Source: Eutypella sp. D-1 (lineage: Eukaryota > Ascomycota > Sordariomycetes > Xylariales > Diatrypaceae). From it: DNA of 64,000 bases. Each line of letters opens with the position of its first letter. Positions within the stretch are counted from its first letter, which is position 1. The notes below the pieces were generated by a model. The model made no database searches and had not been told where the DNA came from. It saw only the letters and a list, made by a program, of their open reading frames with translations. The stretch is from NCBI GenBank assembly GCA_023313575.1, contig JAJTTP010000003.1:620001-684000 (forward strand). Direction: 5' to 3'. The position numbers and the translations under genes are program-made. Shown one piece after another: positions 1 through 9,561 of this stretch.

Positions 1-1224
1 CGTCCCGGTGAAGTCTTCGAGGACGACTAGGCGTGGTGTCTGTCGCGACAGCCGAATACTCCTCGTCGCCGTACCTTCGCTTCTCACGTCGGTCCTTCAT
101 GTTCTTGGCGAGACCTCCCGCCCCGAGAACCGCTGCCAGACCCAGAAACTTGTTTACCAATCCACCTCCTTTGCGGTCGTCGGTCCTTTCGGAGTATTTC
201 TCGTCTAGGTAGCCGCTCGGCGAGTCTCTCCTCGATGAGACCACCTCCGGAGGGCCCCTGCGACTTCGGGACATCGACCTGCTGCGGCTCCTGCTCCGAT
301 CGCGTTCCTTATTCTTGTTGTGTCGCCGGAAAAGGGTGAGCGCCGCCGCACCCAGGGCCAACGGGCCGATCCATCCGGACTTGTGCTTCGACGTAGCGTC
401 CGAAGTCGTCCACGTGGCTTCCGATCGCCCGCCGTGGATCATGTAGTCTTCGCGATAGGTCTCGTGCCGCCAGCTGAGGACGAAATACGTCACGAACAGG
501 AACGCCATCCATATGGCGTACAGGATGAAGGTGACCTTGGGAGAGCCGTAGAGCGCCAGGCCCAGGGGCACCTGCGCGAACCCCAGCAGTGCTATCGCCC
601 TGCCGTGCCAGCGGTGGATCATCAGCCGCAGCGACTTCTTCCGGATGCTCTTGACCAACATGCCGCCGACGGCCTGAAGCAGGAACATGACGTAGATGGT
701 GAGGCCGATGACGTGGTGCGGGTTCGTCCAGCTGCGGTTGGGCCCGACCGCGAACCAGCCAAGCACGAAGACGACGGTCAGCAGCAGCACCGACAGGGCC
801 TGCAGGTAGATGTGGATCCGCCTGCTCGGCCGGGCCCCCGGCGGCGGCGTGTGGAACCGCGCGTGCATGATGGCGGCGGGCACCAGGAAGAGGAAGACGA
901 TGGTGGCGAGGACGCCATGGCCCGTCACGAGGCGGTGGTACTGCGGGACGGTCGAGAAGCGATTGCCCATGCCTTAAAGGAGAAGAAGAAGAAGAAGAGA
1001 TATATCGTCAGCATTGTCATGTCCAGATCACTGGGTAGCCAGCATTGTAACAGTCTCACAAAAAAAAACTTACCGTTGTACCGCATGGTCTCGAAATTCG
1101 GGCCGGCGAGGTTCGGTAGCAGGAACGTGTTCTTGGTGAAGTCCCACGTGCCGTCGCCCACGGTCATGGTGTCTGACGAGTACTCGGCCGACCCTGGGGC
1201 CGACAGCCCTTCGGCTGACGCCAT
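1..1224 (-). CDS. Cytochrome b561-type membrane protein (partial, 3' end beyond window)
   Basis: Two exons are visible: 1224-1074 and 972-1, joined over a GT-AG intron with matching phase; the frame is open at the left edge, so the C-terminus is missing. The product is a multi-pass membrane protein of the fungal cytochrome b561 family, which binds two hemes and moves electrons across a membrane. After a short N-terminal ectodomain-like stretch (GDGTWDFTKNTF, LLPNLAG), exon 2 encodes several hydrophobic helices with conserved histidines in the contexts YHRLVTGHG, MHARFH, PHHVIGL and HRWHGR. After the last helix comes a cytosolic tail with a run of Arg-Ser dipeptides, then a small Gly/Ala/Leu-rich segment (KFLGLAAVLGAGG) and basic residues. 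Start at 1224 is the first Met of the open exon. The frame stays open further upstream, so an extra 5' exon with a signal peptide or DOMON domain is possible. Function is assigned by family only. Confidence 0.78.
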
Positions 1225-2739
1225 GCTGGCGACGAGCCCGTGCTTCCCGGCAGTCCGGTCAGAAGGCCGGGCCGGGTGATTTTGTATAAAAGTGTTAAAA
1301 TTTCAAGAAAGGCCGTGCGATGATGGATAGGGCTGCTGCGCCGGTGGTAAGTTCGACGCGGAATCCTGCGACCCCAAAACTAAAAATAAAAAATATATGC
1401 TTCAAAAGGAAAGAAGAGAAACAAAGTTTTAAAAAAGGAAATCCAGGACCTTTCCTTCCCTTCTATCTCGTCGGCGATATGGTGACGAGAATACAAAAAG
1501 ATCCGATCATATAAGGCTTGCACCGCAGCCCCGAGTTACCACGACGACCGCAAGTCTCATTCATCAGAAAGTAGCAAACGGTCCTAAAGAAATTCGCCCG
1601 GGGGGTTAAACGAGTACCCCGTCTAGATTCCGGCGGTGAAGACGATTGCCAGTCGGTCCCTTTTTTCGACGGAAAGGGGAGTTTCAATCAAAATGGAAAA
1701 GATTTCAATTAAGAAAAAAAAAACCAGGACCAGAATTCGATATTGAAGAAGTGTGTGTAAAAAAAAAAATTGGTCGGTTGGTAAACGCAGAATGCGCAGA
1801 GTGAGCCGTTCCCCCCTCTACCTTGTAAGTTGGTAGCGGTGACACCTCAGCCTCAAGGATGTGTGCATACATAGTGAGTGTGTGCCCTGTGTGTGCGTGT
1901 ATAGTGCACTTGACAGCGCATTCAGTGGCCGGCCTAGGGGGTTTAGCTGCTAGGCAAGTCAAGGAGGGGGGGCAAAGCTGGAGGGCTGACGCTGAACGCT
2001 GACTGGTAGAATGACGGGCTGAGTTGTTTTCCTTGGTGGATCCTGGTTGGGGTCCCGCGGGGTGACCGGGCAACAGGGTCCTAGCAAGCTAATTGGTTCC
2101 CCAGCTCCCGCCCCTCCCCACTTGCCCAATCAGGTATTCGGGTTACGATGCTTTTTAGAGTACTTCGAGGGCTGGTATTGCACTAGCCTGGTTAGTTCTA
2201 GTCGATAAAATATCTGGATATACAAAGCACGGTACCTATTACCCACTATTTATTTCGTAATGCTGCAAGTGTTCTTGGTGTTTCAGCTTTGTCGGGCAGT
2301 CGGGTCGGGCCCAGCAACCTTGGAATCCCGACCTCGGGCCCCCAAGCTCAGATCCACATACGGGTACAAGCGGCCCCTGCCCTTCCCCCACGTGTAAATA
2401 CCTCCCTAACTTAAGCAACCTGGGCAACTCCCCTCCCCCATCGGCCTCCCTCCCGTAGTACATACATACTTACACACAGATATATAGATTCCGATGTCAT
2501 AAGACCGGGGACGTTTCCAGATTAGCGATTTATCTATCCCACTTCGAATAATTCAGAAGTAGGTACATACCGACTGATTACCGACTTTAGTCCTTGTGCT
2601 CTTTCTCCCTTTCTCCCCTCATCAACTAACAAGTAACAACACCAAGTAGCTTCAAACAATGTCTTCTCTACTACATACGTAGACATTTTTCTATTTTTGT
2701 TAGGCAGGATCAGGCAGGACGGCCATATCACCCACGACC
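1225..2739. other. Divergent intergenic region
   Basis: This spacer lies between the starts of the b561 gene (minus) and the FMP32-like gene (plus), so it should hold both promoters. I see A-rich runs near 1720-1770 and short TAC/GTA-rich stretches toward 2460-2560. The short open frames inside are not supported. No RNA gene was seen. Confidence 0.6.
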
Positions 2740-4426
2740 ATGTCCACGGCCCGCTTAACATTTTTATATCCTCACTTATTCAGGAGCGTTCGTCTTGCCG
2801 AGTCGTCGTCCGCCGCCGCCACCGCTGCCGTCCACCAGACTAAGGCCCCGTGTCGGAAGCCCTCCGATCAACGCAGACGATATGCCGCCTTCTCCAACTC
2901 CGCTCGGGCAAACCAGGCCTCTTTCGAGAGACATGGCAAGGCCGTGGAGCCCATACCCGTGACCCCGGAAAGTGCGAAATTACCGCAGTCCGGCAAGGGG
3001 CCCCCCTCCGACAAGCCCAAGCCCAAGCCCGAGGCCAAACCCGCGCCCGCCCCTCACGCCCCTCCGAAGGATACTAAGCCCGCTAAGCCGATCATCGGAG
3101 AGAAATTTGAGGCTAAGGGGAGCAAGAACACAAAGGCGACAGAACAACCAAAGGCATCCGTAAAGGCATCCGTAAATGAGACAGAGATACCCAAGAAAGA
3201 AGCCACCGCCGCTGCTGCCGGTGCTGCTACTGCCGCCGCCGGCACTGCTACCGCCGCGCAAGAGCAGGACCAGAAGGAAGGGTCGTCCCCCGGTCCCGAT
3301 CCCGGCCCAGCCTCCACGGCCTCCGCACAGGCGCGACAGGAGGCCGAGAAGACGGCGGAGGAGGAGCGGATGCGGAAGAGCGGGCCGATGGAGGTGGTAC
3401 TACACATGCCACCCCCAGGCGAGGCGGAGTCGACGGCCGAGTCACCGAATTCAAATACCCCCCAGCATCACCACAACCACCCGCTGAACAACTTCACGCC
3501 GACCCGGTACATGCACCACTTCGACACGTACACGCTGGTTAAGCAGCTCGAGACCGGCGGCTACACCAACGAGCAGGCCGTCACCCTCATGAAGGCCGTG
3601 CGCATCCTGCTCGCGGACAACCTCGATATGGCGCAGGACGGGCTGGTCAGCAAGAGGGACGTGGACAACGTAAGGCCTCTCCTCTCTACTCCAATTTCTT
3701 GAACTCCCATCCCCCTTCTGAAGCTTTCTCCCCTCCCCTTCCCGATCGACAAACGAACAGGCTGATCTGATATCCCCCTCTTTTTTCCCTTTCCCCACGC
3801 GCAGGAGACATATCTGTTCAACGCGGCGTGTTCGGAGTTGAGCGCGGAGGTGAAGAAGAACCGGCGGGTGGCGGACGAGAACACGCGCCAGCAGCGCACG
3901 CTCCTCCAGCACGAGGTCGACATCATCACCCAGCGCATGAGCCAGGACCTGCAGACCCTCAAGGATGACGTCAAGGGCATGTTCAACGACCGCAAGATGA
4001 CCGTCCGCGAGGAGCAGCGGAACATGGAGAGCCAGGTGGGTCCTCCCTCCCTTCCCTCTCACCCCTCCAACAAATCAAACCCCCTATCCCGTCCCCCCCC
4101 CCCTCCCCCCGGCTTCAGCAACGCCTAACCTTCCACCCCTCAAACAGATCCAGCAGATCAACCTGAAGATCAGCGTGCTGCTCAACAGCGACGCCAAGTC
4201 GGACATCGAGTCGCTGCGGTGGATCCTGATCCGGCGGTCGGTATTGGGAATCTTGTTCATGGCGGTCATGACGCTCGCCATGCTGCGCTATACGACGTAC
4301 GTGGGACAGAAGCGCCAGCGCGAGGCCGACGAGGCCGCCCGCCACGCCGAGCAGCTGCGCCACAGCGCCGGCAAGGAGGACCGCGCCCCGCCCGTCGACG
4401 CCGCCCGGATCCTCGCCGCCAATTAA
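2740..4426 (+). CDS. FMP32/CCDC90-type (DUF1640) mitochondrial coiled-coil membrane protein
   Basis: Three exons, 2740-3669, 3805-4035 and 4148-4426, join in phase to give 479 residues. The N-terminus is rich in Arg, Ser and Ala and low in acid, as in a mitochondrial targeting sequence. Residues about 75-240 are a low-complexity Pro/Lys/Ala/Glu linker. Residues about 251-440 match the DUF1640/CCDC90 family: HFDTYTLVKQLE opening, a long coiled coil (EVKKNRRVADEN, LQHEVDIITQRM), then one membrane helix at about 418-437 and a basic tail. Members include yeast Fmp32 and animal MCUR1/CCDC90B, which sit in the inner mitochondrial membrane and affect respiratory complex assembly, proline handling or calcium uptake. 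The exact role here is inference. The linker is long compared with yeast Fmp32. The introns are 135 and 112 bp with standard acceptors. A large downstream ORF on the other strand is a shadow. Confidence 0.88.
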
Positions 4427-5594
4427 CCTCTTCCCCCCCTTCCCCAATTTTTCGCGGGGTGAGAATGTTGAGCCTATGGCGCGGGCTGCTTGGGTGTGCG
4501 CGGCGGCCGGGGTTTCGTTCAAGCCGCACTTCTTGGTGGCAGAGCTTTTCTTTTTCTTCATCATCTTTTCGTTCACTTCTTCTTTCGATAAAACGGTGCA
4601 TGTGTGCTAGCATGTTACATGGGTGGTTGGAAGGCGGAAAGGATGAGCGGTTAGGCATTGATACCCGATGCATAGACAAGATACATAGAAAAGCCACGTC
4701 TTCTTTTTATTCTTTTTCTCTCTTACCCCCTTTTTTGGAATAGATGAAAGAGAGGAGAATAAACAAGAGAACAAAATACAGCCCGAGAGGGAGCATGCTT
4801 ATAATAGAAACCTTTTTCACACTGGAATTGGGCAATCTTCCCCCCACCACGTCTTGCTCGACTCTCCTCTTCGTTCTCCCGTTCTCGTAGACAGCCTGGT
4901 AGACCGGCGTTGCGACTCGAGGGGGAAAGGCTCCTGTCAGCCCGTTCTCGATGAAGAAAAGAGGGAGACAACTTAGAGATCCTCCACCACTACAATGTTC
5001 TCCGGCCCTGTGTCCAGAATCTTTCACTACGGTTCGGCAATACCCACTTGCTACATTGCAGCGTGTATTTGGATATTTGGCACGTACAACAGGGTCAAAG
5101 CACACTCTTCTTCCATCGCCTACCCACCTATGTCATCAAACAACAGTATTTACATTGTATTCCTGCTATCTTATTAGCGTACTTCTGGATATAGCACACA
5201 TTAGGGCGGTTCACGCCCAACGGCTGCAGGTAGGCAGTCGATCCGATGGAAAGATCAAGCGGAAAATATTGAAAATGGAAAAAAAGAAGAAGAAAAAGAT
5301 TTGAAGGAGAAAATCGGTCGGGGGGGATTCTTGCCGTCTATGCATCCAATATATATTATTCCATGCCTATGTAGTAACGAACACCGCTTAGAGAAACGCC
5401 TCCGCCCCCCCGAACGCCGCGCGGAAGCAAACTTATGAAACCTATACACATGCGAAGCCAGTGGCGACACCAGAGAAGTATCTCGTGCGTCGCTAATTCA
5501 CCTCACCCCGCCTTTTTCTTATTCATTTCCCCCGTTTATCGTGGTCATTCCACGTTGTTCTACCCGCGCGACCTAGCAAGCCCTTAATCAATGG
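4427..5594. other. Convergent intergenic region
   Basis: This holds the 3' flanks of the FMP32-like gene and of CWC21, which point at each other. It is T-rich just after 4427 and A-rich around 5270-5300. I see no gene or RNA in it. Confidence 0.6.
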
Positions 5595-6384
5595 TTAATC
5601 ACGCCCCCTGCCCCCGTACCTCTCGTCGTCCGGCCCCGCGTCCCTATAATCATCGCGGTACCCGTCGTTATCGCCGTAGTAGTCGCCACCGTCGTCATCG
5701 TCATCGCGACGGCGATCCCTCGCCTCCTCCTCCGCTTGCAGCTGCAGCCGCTGCTGTTCCTGTTCCTCGGCCTGCTCCTTCTCGCGGGCCTTCCGCTGCC
5801 GCTCCTCCTGCCGACGCCAGTGCCCGCCCTCCTCGTAGTCCCGGCCGATGCGCAGCGCCGTCCGCAGCCGCTCGCTCTCGCGGATCTTGGCGTCCGCCAG
5901 CTCGTGTACCTGGTGCGGCTTGAGCTTCTTCGTCTGTCCGGGGTCGCGGCGCACGGGGCCCGGTGGGTGTCTGTCGCGGCCGTTGCGGTTGTGGTGTTGG
6001 TGGTCGCCCGCCAGTTTCGCGAGGAGGTCCTTGCGCAGCGCGTCGCAACGCTTGTCGATCTCGTCTTCGTCGAGTCTGTCGTGATAGTTCGTTAGCTAAG
6101 GGATAAGGGGGGGGGGGATGGTGGTATTGGAGCTCAACGCACCCGTCGTCCTCGAGCTGGTCCCGCAGCTCTAAAACCTCGACCTCGACCTCCCGCTTGC
6201 GGTCGTGCTCGAGAATGCCGCGGTCGGGCTGGCGCTGGCGGTGGCGCAGGGCGTCGGGTCCGGTCCCGCTCGCCGGGGGGTACGGCGCCGCCCGATCCCG
6301 TGGCCGCATGTGTGCCAGGTTGCGCTGCACGTAGCCCGAGGTGCCGCTGCCGCGCGGCGTCGAAAGACCTACATTATCGGACAT
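5595..6384 (-). CDS. CWC21: Pre-mRNA-splicing factor CWC21 (SRRM2/SRm300 N-terminal homologue)
   Basis: Two exons, 6384-6143 and 6075-5595, give 240 residues. The N-terminus, MSDNVGLSTPRGSGTSGYVQ, is the near-invariant opening of CWC21/SRm300 proteins, which bind PRP8 and SNU114 at the catalytic centre of the spliceosome. The cwf21 domain spans about residues 60-105 (ELRDQLEDDG followed by LDEDEIDKRCDALRKDLL). The 67-bp intron falls inside this domain. An earlier AG would create a stop, so I chose the acceptor at 6076, which restores the conserved LDEDEI; a CTAAC branch site lies about 15 bases upstream of it. The C-terminal half is a charged Arg/Glu/Gln coiled coil ending in an Asp/Gly/Tyr/Arg-rich tail, common in fungal members. 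The gene is divergent from CDC123 (612 bp apart), so shared promoter elements are likely. Confidence 0.93.
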
Positions 6385-6996
6385 TGTCTGTTTTTTTTTG
6401 GGGGGGGGGGGGGGGTGGGGGGTGGTTTCTATTAAATTGATGGTGTAGTTTTGCGTGGACTCCTCCTGGTGATTTGTGTTTCTTGTTTATTATGTGAGGT
6501 GATAATATGCAATAATCAGAAAGAAGTTGGCCCCGGGGAATGGAACCTTGAAAGGTTTAAGTTTACCTGACTCTAGAATTAGGTATGTAGTCAGGTACTT
6601 AATGTATCTTTAGCTCCATTAGCTTTTTAGGCGCAGTCAGCAAGAGTGAGGAAGTACTATTTAACTTTCATGCATATACAAAGACAATAGGGGAAGGTGG
6701 TGTGAGATGGCAAATTCAGCTTCTGTGGGGCTTGAGTCAGAGCTCCCCACCAGCCCACCTTGTAGCATGCTAGTCAGCTAGCGAACCCCCCCAAGAAAAC
6801 CCCTGCAACTGCCCCTCCATGAACATGGATCAGAGTCATCTTTTCCATCAAGGTGGCGTACAACCTTGCCAGACAATATCATTTTCATCTCGACCAAGTA
6901 TTTACAGCTACTGTATTAATTTATAGATATTTTCCTTAGATCTCACAATCTATCCCAAATATTTCCTGAGCAGAACGTCTTTGGATCTTTACAGCA
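6385..6996. promoter_or_regulatory. Divergent promoter region of CWC21 and CDC123
   Basis: The 612-bp spacer between two divergent starts must hold both promoters. Right upstream of the CWC21 ATG is a T-run followed by a long G-run (about 6390-6423 on the plus strand, read as a C-run then an A-run on the coding strand). A pyrimidine-rich stretch precedes the CDC123 start. No individual factor site is assigned. Confidence 0.55.
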
Positions 6997-8363
6997 ATGC
7001 CGGCTATCACGGAATCAAAACCAGCCCCGGGATCAGCGAACGCCGCTGCCGCTCCCGTTCAATTCCCGCCTATCACAAAGGAGCATATACTCCACTGTTC
7101 ATATGACTCCTGGTTTCCCAAGTATGTTGTTGACTTGACGGATAGAAGGGTAGGAGACGTAATGATCTAACAGTTACATACAGATTTCGCACATCATGCA
7201 TCAAGTCCCGGATAATACCCCTCTCGCCAGAGTTTGTGGAGTACATCCGCGAGGACGGCATCGTATTAGCAGATGATGATAATACGGACAAGGATGACGA
7301 CGAGGATGAGGAGTGGCAGTCCGGGCCCACGGGCGCCAACCCAAGGATTGAGAATGACGAGGATGAGGATACGGATTCAGACAGTGACGACGATGAGCCT
7401 CCTAAGCTGCCACCAGACCAGAGGTTCCCGGAAATCCACCAGACCATTAAGGACAAGATCGCAGAGCTCGGAGGCGCCGTGGCACCCAAGCTGAACTGGT
7501 CCTCCCCTAAGGACGCTACCTGGATCTCACCGCACCAGAACACCATCAAGTGCACGTCCCCGAACGACATCTACCTGCTACTGAAGAGCTCCAACTTCAT
7601 CACCCACGACCTGGAGCACGCCTTCGACGACTGCAGCGCCCCTCCCGCGCCTTCGTCCTCGCCATCACGCACTACCCCCAGCAATACGCAACCATCACAA
7701 CAGCAACCACCGCCGTCATTCAAGCCGGTTCTAGTGCTCCGGTCATACTTCAACGTGCACACGCCGTTGGAATTCCGATGCTTCGTGAAGCAGCGGACGC
7801 TGGTGGGGATATCGCAGCGCGACCTGCGGTACTACGAGTTTCTGGGCCCGCTGCGCGACGCCATCCTGGCGCGCATCGCCAAGCTCTTCAACCGCCGCCT
7901 GCGCTTCGACTTCCCCGACGGCTGCTTCGTCTTCGACGTGTACGTGCCCGAGGCCGACCCGGACGACCGCGACGACGAACACGCCGACGGACCCCTGGGC
8001 CGTGCCCGCCTCATCGACATCAACCCCTGGGCGCCCCATACCGACAGCCTGCTCTTCGGCTGGCAGGAGCTGCTCGACCTCGAGGTCCCCGGCCCCTTTC
8101 TGGGCACCTCCTCATCCAGCGACGACGGGTGGGAGAACGGAGAGGGGACTGAAGCGGAGGAGGATGACGAAGACAGCGACGACGACGAAGAGGATTACGT
8201 CCCCGAGCTCAGACTGGTGGAAAAGGACGACCAGGCCGCCTTCAACTTCAGCTCGCCCCAGTACTCGGCGCATAAACTGCCCAAGGACGTCGTGGATGCG
8301 AGTCTCGCCGGCGAGGGGGGCATGCGCGATTTCGCGCGCAAGTGGAGGGAGATGGTTCACTGA
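6997..8363 (+). CDS. CDC123: CDC123 (D123 family), eIF2 assembly chaperone
   Basis: Two exons, 6997-7121 and 7184-8363, join in phase to give 434 residues. The protein belongs to the D123/CDC123 family, ATP-grasp-like cytosolic factors needed to assemble translation initiation factor eIF2 (alpha with gamma subunits). The diagnostic opening is ILHCSYDSWFPK-FRTSCIKSRIIPL, split by the 62-bp intron, then EFVEYIREDGIVL. Two acidic low-complexity stretches occur, near residues 70-130 and near the C-terminus (EAEEDDEDSDDDEED). The core shows LRSYFNVHTPLEFRCFV, RDLRYYEFL, DFVF-like CFVFDVYV and IDINPWAP, which include the metal and nucleotide-binding acids of the family. Length is close to that of other fungal members, with a Ser/Pro/Gln-rich insert around residue 190. 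The start is the first Met in frame before the conserved SYDSWFPK. Confidence 0.95.
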
Positions 8364-9136
8364 TTGCCGGCAGACGGTCCTTACACCCTCAGTCGAGATC
8401 TGGCTGGCACACGGAAAAGGGGTGTCGGGTAGTAGGGCGGCGTCGCACTTCTCTAGCACACCTATCCTCCCGGCTTGTATATGCAGATAGGGTTCCGTAA
8501 GCGGCCGGAATGTTGCACTTGATGCTCCACCTCAGTGTGTTAAACGTGATATGTTCGTGTGATTTTTAATATGCTAGCATGGCAAACAAAGAGAGCGAAT
8601 AGACTATTAGTCAAGCCCTTTCTTCCCCTCTACTCAGTAGGGATAGTGGGGAGTAATTTCTGGATGATGCCTATGAAGGATAGATCGTGTGTCTACTTTT
8701 ATTGATGTTGTTAAGAACTATGTGGGTTCTGTTGATACCCCCTATTTTGATAAGTTTCTTATATGGACCGTATAATGTTCCTTCGTCCGACTCCGTTCCT
8801 GCTGCGCCCATAGTTAGGCGGGGGTGGGGGAAGATGACTTTTGACAGTATGCACACCTACCAGATGAAAGCCGGGAACCGGAAGCTACTGGCTTGTGCTT
8901 TGCTCGTGTAGAACGATAAAAAAAAAACCAAAAACCAGAACGCCAAAATAGGGGCTGAGTGGAGCGGAGGGTTGCTTTCCTACATGTACCGTGCATTGTG
9001 CAGACCACTGGCAAGATACAATAACAATGAAGATAGAAATGCCGCTGATAAAGAATGCACTTGAAAGGTTTAAAAAAAAACCAGAAGATTCAACGGGAGC
9101 ATTGAAAATCGAGGAGCGTAGAACAAAAAAAGAAAT
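8364..9136. other. Intergenic region, CDC123 3' flank
   Basis: This is the 3' flank of CDC123 and the region downstream of the tRNA-Ser on the other strand. T-runs on the coding strand of the tRNA (plus-strand A-runs at 9123-9135) would serve as the RNA polymerase III stop. No gene is seen. Confidence 0.55.
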
Positions 9137-9217
9137 CGACACCTGTGTGATTCGAACACACGCCCCCGAAGGGAATGCCTTAGCAGGGCATCGCGTTAAC
9201 CACTCCGCCAAAGTGCC
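9137..9217 (-). tRNA. tRNA-Ser (anticodon GCT)
   Basis: On the minus strand an 81-nt cloverleaf can be folded. The acceptor stem pairs GGCACTT with AGGTGTC (two G-U pairs). The D arm holds the GGCGGAGTGGTTAACGC A box. The anticodon stem ATGCC/GGCAT closes the loop CTGCTAA with anticodon GCT (plus-strand 9182-9184), which reads AGC/AGU serine codons. A long variable arm (TCCCTTCGGGGGC) marks it as type II, as expected for serine. The T arm is GTGTG-TTCGAAT-CACAC, the B box. There is no intron, and CCA is not encoded, as expected for a nuclear gene. A T-rich run follows directly. Confidence 0.95.
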
Positions 9218-9561
9218 AATCGGTTGAGCCGGATTTAACCCGTTGTTGGTTAGGAATCTCCGAGACTAATTGGCTATATAAAGTTAGTGCATTCTTGTGC
9301 CATCCATATTGGCTTTTAGGTTGTGCCGTACTTAGAAGCTTCCTAAATAGGAAGTTCCAGAACCTTGGCATCCATGGATAACTGGAAGCATCAAGCATCA
9401 CCCTCGACGAACTATAAAGATATGTTACTACCTTAGATTATAACGGACACCTAAATGCTCGATGTAGGTCTGTATTGTACTCCTTTCAGTTCGAGTTGAC
9501 CAGCATCAACCAGCAGAGTAGGTAGTAGAACATCTGATGTCCTTACTTAGCACCGGCGACG
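9218..9561. other. Spacer between tRNA-Ser and the HET gene
   Basis: This 344-bp spacer lies between the 5' end of the tRNA and the stop of the HET-domain gene, both on the minus strand. No further RNA or ORF is supported. Confidence 0.5.

Noticed and set aside
320..1279. Long plus-strand open frame of 319 codons
   Set aside because: Antisense to the b561 exons, which show clear family motifs; the plus frame has none.
6096..6142. Shorter 47-bp intron model for CWC21 using the AG at 6096-6097
   Set aside because: It would create an immediate stop codon; the AG at 6076-6077 restores the conserved LDEDEI of the cwf21 domain.
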